Assembly (NCBI GenBank): GCA_001751225.1
Contig: MAXT01000075.1
Coordinates: forward strand, 1 to 13,175
Source of the DNA: Desulfuromonadales bacterium C00003107
Lineage (GTDB): Bacteria > Desulfobacterota > Desulfuromonadia > Desulfuromonadales > Syntrophotaleaceae
Length of the DNA: 13,175 bases
Reading direction: 5' to 3'
Of the stretch, positions 1 through 6,254 are shown piece by piece (the stretch's first letter is position 1; every line of letters begins with the position of its first letter). Under the pieces are notes generated by a model, which saw only the letters and a program-made list of their open reading frames with translations, was not told the DNA's origin and did not search any database. The translations under genes and the position numbers were made by a program.

Positions 1-1192
1 GGATCAGGGCATCGGCGGTCCGGGGATTTTTTAGACTCTGCAAGGCATCGAGGGCCTCAAGGCGTACCGCGCGGGAAGGATCCTGTAACGCCTCGGCCGC
101 CTCCTCCGCCAGCTCGTCGAGCCTATGCACCGTGACCAGCTGCAGGGCTCGGCGCCGGACCGTTTCGATGCCGTCCTCTAGCGCGGCTGACAGATATTTC
201 AGGGCTTTAGGCCGAGTCAGTTTCTGCTCCGATTTGTCGGCAAAGTACAGTTGTGCCAACACCAGACCGATGGAGCCGCTTGCCTGGCGGATCAACTGAA
301 ACTGATCTTCCATCTGCTCGATGGCCAGGGCAGCGCTCTGGGGCAGCAGTTTCCAACAGTCGCCATAGCGGCTGATCGCTTCGTGGAAACGGTAGGCGCT
401 CAGTTGCCAGCTGTGCCAGTATTCCTTTTGCGCCGTCTGGTAATCGCCGCGGTCGAAGGCGACGTTGGCCCGGTCATAGGCCTCTCTGGCCAATCCGGAC
501 AGGCTGCCGCGCTGCCGCAACTTGGTCTCTTCCTCCGCATTGAGCCGCGCGCCCATGGCTCGCGCCATCTCCACCGCGGATTCTCCGATCAGGGCATCGA
601 GCTGGTCGACGCTGCCGGTGGTGGACCAGCCGCCGAGTACTTCGCCGGTATCGACCTTGTCCAACCGCACATTGACCATCAGGTTGTTAGCGCTATCGGC
701 CCCGTCTTGAACGGTAACCGAACCGACAATCAGCCAATGGGCCCCGACCATGCGCCCTGGACCGCCCGCCGGCGATGAGAGCATCCTCCGTACCTGATCG
801 ACACTGGCGCTATCCTTGCCGTCGATGGCAGCCTGACTGAGCCCCTGGGATTTCATCACCTGGTGCAGATGCAGCCGTTCGACCTGGGTAAAGTAGTGGG
901 AAAAGCGGGCGAGATGGGTCGCCAGTTCGTCGCCAAAGCGGATGCCGACCCATTGCTGGTCTTGGTCGGCGGCATAGGTCTTTAGGCCGACCACCGCGAA
1001 GGGCACCCCCTGGGGTAGGGCCATGCGTTGCCGGTCGCTGCGCTTCGGCTGGTCGGGTGATCGGGGGCCGGGGTTTTCGGCAGCAACCGGCTGGTTGGCA
1101 GCGGCCAAGCCGGGCTGGCCAATCAGGCCCAGGAGCATGATCAATAGGGTCAAGGCGGTCGTCAAATGCGGAATGTGTATGGGCTTGTTCAT
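1..1192 (-). CDS. Exported CsgG/FlgO-like protein with C-terminal HEAT-like repeats (3' end outside window)
   Basis: I translated this frame from an ATG at 1192; it stays open for 397 codons and runs off the left edge. Residues 1-31 form a signal peptide with a long hydrophobic core and an A-x-A-like end (GLA before AANQ). Residues about 62-215 resemble the CsgG/FlgO curli-secretion/flagellar-assembly fold: a beta start (PFAVVGL), a GIRFGDELATHL helix, TQVERLHLHQVMKSQGL, then WLIVGSV and a strand pair ending in DTGEVLGGW. Residues about 235-300 look like helical, TPR-like hairpins. The last roughly 55 visible residues (RRRALQLV, AVRLEALDAL) look like HEAT repeats. The ribosome site is weak (CAGG about 6 bases before the ATG). 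The gene lies 121 bases after the ACP-like lipoprotein gene with no terminator between them, so co-transcription is plausible. A periplasmic or outer-membrane-associated scaffold role is inference; the exact family was not confirmed. Confidence 0.8.
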   Translation of the reverse strand, partial: MNKPIHIPHLTTALTLLIMLLGLIGQPGLAAANQPVAAENPGPRSPDQPKRSDRQRMALPQGVPFAVVGLKTYAADQDQQWVGIRFGDELATHLARFSHYFTQVERLHLHQVMKSQGLSQAAIDGKDSASVDQVRRMLSSPAGGPGRMVGAHWLIVGSVTVQDGADSANNLMVNVRLDKVDTGEVLGGWSTTGSVDQLDALIGESAVEMARAMGARLNAEEETKLRQRGSLSGLAREAYDRANVAFDRGDYQTAQKEYWHSWQLSAYRFHEAISRYGDCWKLLPQSAALAIEQMEDQFQLIRQASGSIGLVLAQLYFADKSEQKLTRPKALKYLSAALEDGIETVRRRALQLVTVHRLDELAEEAAEALQDPSRAVRLEALDALQSLKNPRTADALI

Positions 1193-1313
1193 CGTATGCC
1201 TGTGGTTGGAAACGTGCGGTTCCCGATTGAGTAATGACAACGGCCAAAGCGCTGTCGGGTCAAGCTTCTATACGCCGCGATTGTCCTGCGTTTGATCCTG
1301 GTCCGGCGGGGCG

Positions 1314-1790
1314 TTAGGGGTTCTTTCGGGCCAGAGCGGTCCCGGCCAGCTCATAAATGTTACCCAGAGTGAGTAGCTTAGCGGCCTCAACAATGTTGAT
1401 CGGTCCGATAACCTCCTCGAAAAGTTGATCCTCTATCGCCACCCCCAGCGACTCTTCGATATTCATGATGATTTCGACAATGTCGAAGGCATTAGCACCG
1501 GGTGCCTGTTGTTCAATGGATACATCGAGCATTAGTTCGGCCGGCTGAAGCTGGAATTGTTCGGCCACAATGGTTCGGATTTCATGGCATTGTGCTTCAT
1601 CAAGGGGCAACCCCTTGGAACGAAGCTCATTCAGCAATTTATCCTCGGTTGCTGCCGGGGCATCGAAAGGGGCTGGTGCGGTCGAATTGCCGGCTTGGGC
1701 CCGGCCGGAACACCCAGCTCCAGTAATGGCCGCCAACAATAAAGACAGCACCAGCAGCATTTTGACTTTACCAAACGGGCCTGGTCGCAT
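1314..1790 (-). CDS. Lipoprotein with acyl-carrier-protein-like domain lacking the phosphopantetheine serine
   Basis: The product is 158 residues from the ATG at 1790, chosen because AAGGAG (1800-1805) lies 9 bases upstream and the protein then starts with a clean signal peptide (MRPGPFGKVK, then a leucine-rich core). A lipobox-like GAGC puts the lipidated cysteine near residue 27. An in-frame ATG at 1829, also with a purine-rich site, would add 13 residues and cannot be excluded. Residues about 70-145 follow the acyl carrier protein pattern: IRTIVAEQFQLQPAELMLDVS, then the helix II region GANAFDIVEIIMNIEESLGVAIED, then a final helix IVEAAKLL. In canonical ACPs helix II begins with D-S-L, and that Ser carries 4'-phosphopantetheine. 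Here the equivalent position is Ala (GCC codon at 1488-1490), so it should not carry an acyl arm. An exported, lipid-anchored location is also atypical for an ACP. A binding or scaffold role is possible but unproven. Confidence 0.82.
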   Translation of the reverse strand: MRPGPFGKVKMLLVLSLLLAAITGAGCSGRAQAGNSTAPAPFDAPAATEDKLLNELRSKGLPLDEAQCHEIRTIVAEQFQLQPAELMLDVSIEQQAPGANAFDIVEIIMNIEESLGVAIEDQLFEEVIGPINIVEAAKLLTLGNIYELAGTALARKNP

Positions 1791-1861
1791 CCCTGCAAAC
1801 TCCTTTTCAACAACACAATGAAATTTCATGCCAGCCTTTTCCTCCCATCTTCTTAGCCAGT

Positions 1862-2007
1862 TAGTTTCTGTCCGGAAACGGCCCTTTTCCGTAATCTCTG
1901 CGTCAATACTGCGGCCTTGCTTGTGCGGCGTACCGATGTACTCCTCCGCGCAAAGCCTTGATTTCCTTGACCTTACAAAAAATTGCGCGTTTCCAAATCA
2001 GAAACTA
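1862..2007. mobile_element. MITE-like element with terminal inverted repeats and flanking direct repeat
   Basis: The ends are inverted repeats: TAGTTTCTG-TCC-GGAAACG at 1862-1880 and, reversed, TAGTTTCTG-ATTT-GGAAACG at 1988-2007, sharing 16 positions around a variable centre. Each end is itself a small palindrome (GTTTC...GAAAC). The direct repeat TAGCCAGT occurs at 1854-1861 and again at 2006-2013, consistent with a target-site duplication of 6 to 8 bp; the last bases are ambiguous with the repeat end. Inside, 1919-1928 pairs with 1946-1956 to make a central hairpin. There is no room for a transposase, so mobility would have to be supplied in trans. It sits between the hairpin after the CsgG/transglutaminase gene and the start of the ACP-like lipoprotein gene. 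A sequence resembling it may recur in related genomes, but I could not check that. Confidence 0.65.
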
Positions 2008-2011
2008 GCCA

Positions 2012-2040
2012 GTGTTCATCCGGAGTTTCCGGATGAACAC
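2012..2040 (-). terminator. Perfect 13-bp hairpin after the CsgG/transglutaminase-like gene
   Basis: GTGTTCATCCGGA, a 3-base loop and its exact reverse complement form a 29-base hairpin that starts 8 bases after the stop codon at 2049-2051. The position suggests a transcript end or a 3' stabiliser for the minus-strand gene. The sequence following the stem on the minus strand (TGGCTAGTTTC) lacks a proper U-run, so Rho-independent termination would be inefficient. Its distal edge overlaps the right flanking direct repeat of the MITE-like element by two bases, so the insertion landed directly beside the hairpin. Confidence 0.55.
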
Positions 2041-2048
2041 CAGTTATT

Positions 2049-4250
2049 TTAAATCGGAAGGTCTCCGATTTTTTTCTTCAAGGTTCTCACATCCAGGATC
2101 GTGGCCTGGCCGATTCGTTTCATGCCATCCCGTCTGAAACGAAGTCTGGTCAGCGAATCAGCAATATGCGCATCCTTGGCCCTGGAATGGCCTTCAGCCA
2201 GGGCGGAGTCAAAAGCCGCGTAACCGAGTTGGGTGGTTTCTAAAACCTCATATTGCCGGCTGCCTTGCCAGGTTTCCCAGCCGACAAAGGCATGGCCGGG
2301 CACGATGATAATGATGGGGTTTAGACCGGCTCGCAGCATGAGGCTGGAAAAGAGCACCGCACCGTCGATGCAGTTGGCGCTCTTGTGTTTGAGGGCCTCG
2401 GCCGGCAGCAGTACCCGCTGCAGGGCGGCCGCAGGAAACTGGGTCGATTGATCGACATAGCGGATGCCGTAGCCTTTGAGGGTGTCGTAGAGAGCCCCGA
2501 CTTGCTCCCGGGTCCAGGCCGTGCGTTGCTCCCCGGTGGCCTGGTCGGCCGCTCCGGTCAAGAAACCGCTGGTCTGGTAGCCGGTCAGGGTCCGCGACGC
2601 GGTACGCTCTGCCGCAGCTGACAGAATTTTCGCTCCTTCGGGAAGATTGGGGCTGATCCAGGCCGCTACGGTGGGCAGCAGGTCTTTCTTCTGATCGATG
2701 AATTGTTGGTGGTAAACCAGCGCGTCGTAGGGCAGCAGCTCCACTGGGCTGCTCTGCTCATAGACGGAACGGCCGTCCGCCAGCAACACCTCAATCGTCC
2801 AGCTGGCGCGCCGCGCCGAAGTGATCTGTTTCAGCAGGCCGGGCAGCAAATCGGGCTGCGGGTTGATGGTCAGCTCCTGGCCCGCTTCGATCTCCACGGT
2901 CTGCCGGACTTTATGGCTGATGCCGGTCAATTCGGCCTGCACGGTCAGGCGCTGGGTACGGCCGGTGCCGTTATTGATGGCCACCTCCTGAATATGCACC
3001 CCCAACTCTGGCAACAGATGGTAGGCGGACATCGGTATCTGCGCCGCGCTGCGGGTCGCCACCCTGAGGCCTTTGAGGCGACTATCCTTCAGAGCCTTTT
3101 TCCCCTCCAGGTTACGGAGCAGAATATCGCCGAGTTCCCGGGTCAGCTGAAAAAGGTCTTTGCCGATGATCGATTCGGCGGCGATCACCTCGGAGCTTTC
3201 CAGGTCGAGCATGCGCCCGTCGATGCGATAGAATTCGCCCATGCGCTGAAATGAACCGCTGATGACAAAGCGCGGGCTCCAGAGCCGCCCGCTTTCCACG
3301 GTGGTCTGCTGATCAAAGATCCAGGACGAGCCGAGACGCTGCTCGGCGAACAGTTTTTCGATCTGGGCGCGCTCCACCAGACGGAAGGTTTTAAGCGACG
3401 AAAGGCTGGTGAGCAGAGAGTCGGCAATCCCGGCGCCGATATAATCGTTACGCGATTCCCCGGAGAGATTGTCAAAGGGCTTCAGGGCGATAATCTCCCG
3501 GGTGGGGGGCGCGTCGTCCGGCCGGCGCTGCTCTGCCACAAGCGACTTGGCGGTCAAGCCGATGCGTGCTCCGCCGCCGTCGGGACCGGGTCGGTACAGC
3601 CCCCAGGCGGCGTTTGCCATGACCTTCTTGATGACCAACGTGCCGACCGGCACCTCTTCGTGGTCGATCACCGTCGCTCCGGCCTTGATTTCGATCAGTT
3701 CGCTGAGGCGGAACCGGTCGTCGACCTTGACCCCCTGGGCACTGCCGACATCGAGGTAGACCTTTTCTCCATGCACCTGGATGACCTGGCCGCAGAGGGG
3801 AAAGGCGGCTTTGATCCGGCGGTAGAGTTTGCGAATAATCGGTTCGATATGGGGTGTGGTGATGTTGGCCGCCTTGAGGGTTTTCACCACCTGCCCGGTC
3901 TTCGGGGCGATGAACTTGAGGGTGATCTCGGTGGCCAGATCGTCTCCGCTTAGGGTGCCGGTCACCAGGAAGTCGACCCCGGAAAGTTTGGACAGAACGG
4001 TTGGACTGAGAGGGTCAGCTCCTTCTGCTGCACCGGCAAATTGCCGGTCCATCACTCGAAACAGGCCCAGGGTGTGCAACGCTTCCGCCAGCAGCACGCT
4101 GGCCCGCTCTTCGATCCCGGCCATCTCGGTTTCGGCGTGCCGATTCTGGATATCCCACAACAGCACAGCTGGTTCTCCCTCTGCCCAGGCCGCGGCGGCG
4201 GTCAGCAGGCTGAACATGAACAGCATCGCAACCATGCATTGTTTGGTCAT
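2049..4250 (-). CDS. Exported double-CsgG/FlgO-like protein with C-terminal transglutaminase-like peptidase domain
   Basis: 733 residues. The ATG at 4250 has AAGGA 8 bases upstream. A signal peptide spans residues 1-23 (AWA before EGEP). Residues about 26-145 form a first CsgG/FlgO-like domain. Residues 150-240 look like a small beta domain (GEKVYLDVGSAQGVKVDDRF) of the kind found in FlgT-like proteins. Residues 251-385 form a second CsgG-like domain with IALKPFDNLSGE, GAGIADSLLTSL and VERAQIEKLFAEQRLG. Residues 410-505 are beta-rich, perhaps an immunoglobulin-like fold. The C-terminal part carries a transglutaminase-like/bacterial cysteine-peptidase signature: Cys627 in SANCIDGAVLFSSLMLRAGL, His653 in PGHAFVGW and an acidic residue in YEVLETT (Glu668 or Glu671). 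The likely site is the periplasm or the inner face of the outer membrane. It could cleave or crosslink a partner. Domain calls are from motifs only and substrates are unknown. Confidence 0.85.
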   Translation of the reverse strand: MTKQCMVAMLFMFSLLTAAAAWAEGEPAVLLWDIQNRHAETEMAGIEERASVLLAEALHTLGLFRVMDRQFAGAAEGADPLSPTVLSKLSGVDFLVTGTLSGDDLATEITLKFIAPKTGQVVKTLKAANITTPHIEPIIRKLYRRIKAAFPLCGQVIQVHGEKVYLDVGSAQGVKVDDRFRLSELIEIKAGATVIDHEEVPVGTLVIKKVMANAAWGLYRPGPDGGGARIGLTAKSLVAEQRRPDDAPPTREIIALKPFDNLSGESRNDYIGAGIADSLLTSLSSLKTFRLVERAQIEKLFAEQRLGSSWIFDQQTTVESGRLWSPRFVISGSFQRMGEFYRIDGRMLDLESSEVIAAESIIGKDLFQLTRELGDILLRNLEGKKALKDSRLKGLRVATRSAAQIPMSAYHLLPELGVHIQEVAINNGTGRTQRLTVQAELTGISHKVRQTVEIEAGQELTINPQPDLLPGLLKQITSARRASWTIEVLLADGRSVYEQSSPVELLPYDALVYHQQFIDQKKDLLPTVAAWISPNLPEGAKILSAAAERTASRTLTGYQTSGFLTGAADQATGEQRTAWTREQVGALYDTLKGYGIRYVDQSTQFPAAALQRVLLPAEALKHKSANCIDGAVLFSSLMLRAGLNPIIIIVPGHAFVGWETWQGSRQYEVLETTQLGYAAFDSALAEGHSRAKDAHIADSLTRLRFRRDGMKRIGQATILDVRTLKKKIGDLPI

Positions 4251-4672
4251 TGCTCAATTCCTTAAAGGTTTCTCCAGCAGGGAAGCGGCGTCTTTGCCTC
4301 TAGCCGTTTGCCGTGGTAAGTCTTGCCGACCGCCGGTTGTGGATCTTCAGGTTCGCTATCGTATTTCTTTGACGGACAGGTGGGCGCAGTTTTTCTCATC
4401 GACGTAGGCATTAGGACCGAAAGATCTTTGATTCCACGGGGGGCCGCCTCCTGCTGCCTTCCAGAAAGCCAGATCCGTTGCGGATTGTCGGTGGCATGGT
4501 CAGGGGGAAACCGGTGATGGCGTTCGGTATTGCCGAGTCTCAGGTAAAGACAGGGGACTGGGTGGTGACATCATCCGGGGAGTTGGTTGAGCAAGTATCG
4601 GAGCTATCCCTAATCGGTTCCTCCGGAAGCTTTTTTAACTTTGTCCGCGTATATGAAGCGCGGCGATTGCAA
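4251..4672. other. Gap of about 0.42 kb with no convincing gene
   Basis: This stretch separates the vWA-gene hairpin from the start of the 733-residue protein. It presumably holds the latter's promoter, but I could not pick a convincing -35/-10 pair. A short minus-strand frame ending just before 4250 (ATG in the 4390s region, about 46 codons, lysine- and proline-rich) and a plus-strand frame starting with TTG at 4478 both lack family resemblance and good ribosome sites. There is a small GC-rich hairpin (CGCGG...CCGCG) around 4645-4665. Nothing else is visible. Confidence 0.5.
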
Positions 4673-4705
4673 CTTCGGTGCGGGCTTGATCAGCCCGCAC
4701 CGAAG
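4673..4705 (-). terminator. 14-bp hairpin after the vWA gene
   Basis: CTTCGGTGCGGGCT pairs perfectly with AGCCCGCACCGAAG around a 5-base loop. It begins 14 bases after the vWA stop codon at 4720-4722 and marks the probable end of the transcript block that started at the sigma factor gene. The stem is GC-rich and very stable, but the bases that follow on the minus strand (TTGCAATCG) are not a strong U-tract, so its strength as an intrinsic terminator is uncertain. Confidence 0.6.
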
Positions 4706-4719
4706 GTTAGGTCCAGGGG

Positions 4720-5376
4720 CTACATCTGGTCCAAGGCCATCATGATGGCCGGGGTCAGCTTGCCGAAGTTGTCGATCTTGATGATCATGTCGGCGTAGTT
4801 GCGGAATTCGCTGACGTCGCTGCCGGAGCCGACGGCGATCAGGATGAGGTTCGAGTGCTTGTTGGGGAAGGCTTGCTGCACCACCTGCTTGAGCTGACTG
4901 TTGGAGGAGTTGTCCGCCCCGTCGGTGATCAATATGATATTTTTCAGGTAAGTGCCCTCCGGCTCGTCCAGCTTCTCTTCCTGTTGAATCTCTTCAAAAA
5001 AGGCCTTGCCGATGGCGGTATAGATAGCTGTGTTACCGTAACCGGGATGGTCCATCCCCATGGTGTAACGGGCCAAAGACAGCATTTCCTGAAAATTCGA
5101 GCAGTTGATGAAACGGGTGCCCTGATAGTCGTCGTCGCCGCCGAAATAGTTGACGGATATCCAATCGCTCAGCTGGCCTGGCCGGCGCTGGGCGCGTTTG
5201 TTGATCTGGTCGATGAAAAAGATAGCGGCGGCTTTGGCCTTTTGAAAATCCTCCTGAGCAACCGACCCGCTGGCGTCAATAACCAGATTGAAGATGCCCG
5301 GTGCCGCGGCAGAGGCTTGGCTGACCGAAAAGACCAGCAGCGCCGTCACTATTGTCAATATTGTCTTGATCCTCAT
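4720..5376 (-). CDS. Exported von Willebrand factor A domain protein with intact MIDAS
   Basis: 218 residues. The ATG at 5376 has AAGGAG 9 bases upstream. A signal peptide spans residues 1-23 (ASA before AAPG). The remainder is a single vWA domain: first strand and MIDAS loop FNLVIDASGSVAQ with Asp34, Ser36 and Ser38; Thr116 in GYGNTAIYTAI; and Asp152 in NIILITDGADNSSNS. This is the full D-x-S-x-S / T / D set that binds a divalent metal and, through it, a partner's acidic residue. There is no C-terminal membrane anchor, so the mature protein should be soluble in the periplasm or secreted. A single Cys92 is present. It lies 49 bases after the unknown helical protein gene, in what looks like one transcript. 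vWA proteins usually mediate protein-protein contacts; the partner here is not evident, though neighbouring exported proteins are candidates. Confidence 0.9.
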   Translation of the reverse strand: MRIKTILTIVTALLVFSVSQASAAAPGIFNLVIDASGSVAQEDFQKAKAAAIFFIDQINKRAQRRPGQLSDWISVNYFGGDDDYQGTRFINCSNFQEMLSLARYTMGMDHPGYGNTAIYTAIGKAFFEEIQQEEKLDEPEGTYLKNIILITDGADNSSNSQLKQVVQQAFPNKHSNLILIAVGSGSDVSEFRNYADMIIKIDNFGKLTPAIMMALDQM

Positions 5377-5425
5377 AACTCATATCTCCTTAGGCGAGAA
5401 AATCGCATTGATCGATAGCGGGCGC

Positions 5426-6190
5426 TTAACCCATCATCTGGATAACGTTGTTGATTTCCTTCAGGGCCTTACGGATTTCCCGCTTGCCCAGTTCAGAAGC
5501 GTTGCCCAGTTCAGCTAGAACATTCAACGAGGTGGCGGCCCCTGCGGGCAACCCCTGGTCTTTCAGTTCGGATAGAAAGTAGCCGGCGGGGTTGATGCCT
5601 TGGAGAATAGCGACGATGACCTGGCTTTTGCCTTCTTGGCCGGCAACGGCAGCCAGCCTGGTGGTTTCTGACCATTCGCCGAAACGCATAAAGACGGTCT
5701 TGCCTTCCTTTTCAACAAAGGCTTCGATAAAGGGCGTCAGAACGGCCAGCCCGGCCTGGTTGATAGCGGCGAGGTCGGTGCCCTCCTTGACGGCACTATT
5801 CAGATTGACCACCGAAGAAATCATGGGCACTGGGGCGCCGAGTTCTACCATGGTCGCAGCCAGGGTACTCAGCGATTTGATGACCTGTTCCCGCTCGCCA
5901 GCCTGCAGGTAGACCTTCAAATCGGCCAGCACGATGCCGAGCTTGAAGGAACCCTGCTCCTCGGAAACGGCGGTGGAGAAGCCGTACATGTTTTGCGGCG
6001 CGGTTTCACTGATGTTGGCGGACAGGAACTTAGCGTCGGTGGTTTTGACCAGTTCCCCCACCATGGCAGCGGAAGAAGGCAAAATCATCTTGTTAAAGGC
6101 TGTACCGGACGGTAACTCATCCGTCCCGGCAAACACCAGGGATGCTTGAACCAGACTGAAGATCAGGGTTAATACGACGGTTTTTCTCAT
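5426..6190 (-). CDS. Exported helical protein of unknown family
   Basis: 254 residues from the ATG at 6190, chosen because AAGGAGG lies 7 bases upstream and a classic signal peptide follows (MRKTVVLTLIFSLVQASLVFA, cleaved before GTDE). The open frame continues upstream to 6346, but that would overlap the preceding gene and bury the signal peptide. The mature protein looks mainly alpha-helical, with many short amphipathic stretches (LGIVLADLKVYLQAG, VIKSLSTLAATMVELG, REIRKALKEINNVIQ). It has no cysteines and no catalytic motif that I recognise. It sits between the M48 protease gene (64 bases) and the vWA gene (49 bases), so a shared periplasmic job is likely. I do not recognise the family and assign no function. 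Confidence 0.85.
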   Translation of the reverse strand: MRKTVVLTLIFSLVQASLVFAGTDELPSGTAFNKMILPSSAAMVGELVKTTDAKFLSANISETAPQNMYGFSTAVSEEQGSFKLGIVLADLKVYLQAGEREQVIKSLSTLAATMVELGAPVPMISSVVNLNSAVKEGTDLAAINQAGLAVLTPFIEAFVEKEGKTVFMRFGEWSETTRLAAVAGQEGKSQVIVAILQGINPAGYFLSELKDQGLPAGAATSLNVLAELGNASELGKREIRKALKEINNVIQMMG

Positions 6191-6254
6191 GGCAAATCCT
6201 CCTTGTTGATTAGCGTGTAATGGGGTTGTTGCGAGAAGCGGTCGCTCTAGCAAT

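Noticed and set aside
810..1247. Minus-strand open frame of 145 codons overlapping the start of the leftmost gene
   Set aside because: It is in another frame from the 397-codon CsgG-like protein, lacks a signal peptide and is rich in Arg/Pro as shadow frames usually are.
4478..4798. Plus-strand frame starting with TTG in the gap before the 733-residue protein's gene
   Set aside because: It runs through the 14-bp hairpin and into the antisense of the vWA gene, and its product resembles no known family. A remnant gene is possible but unsupported.
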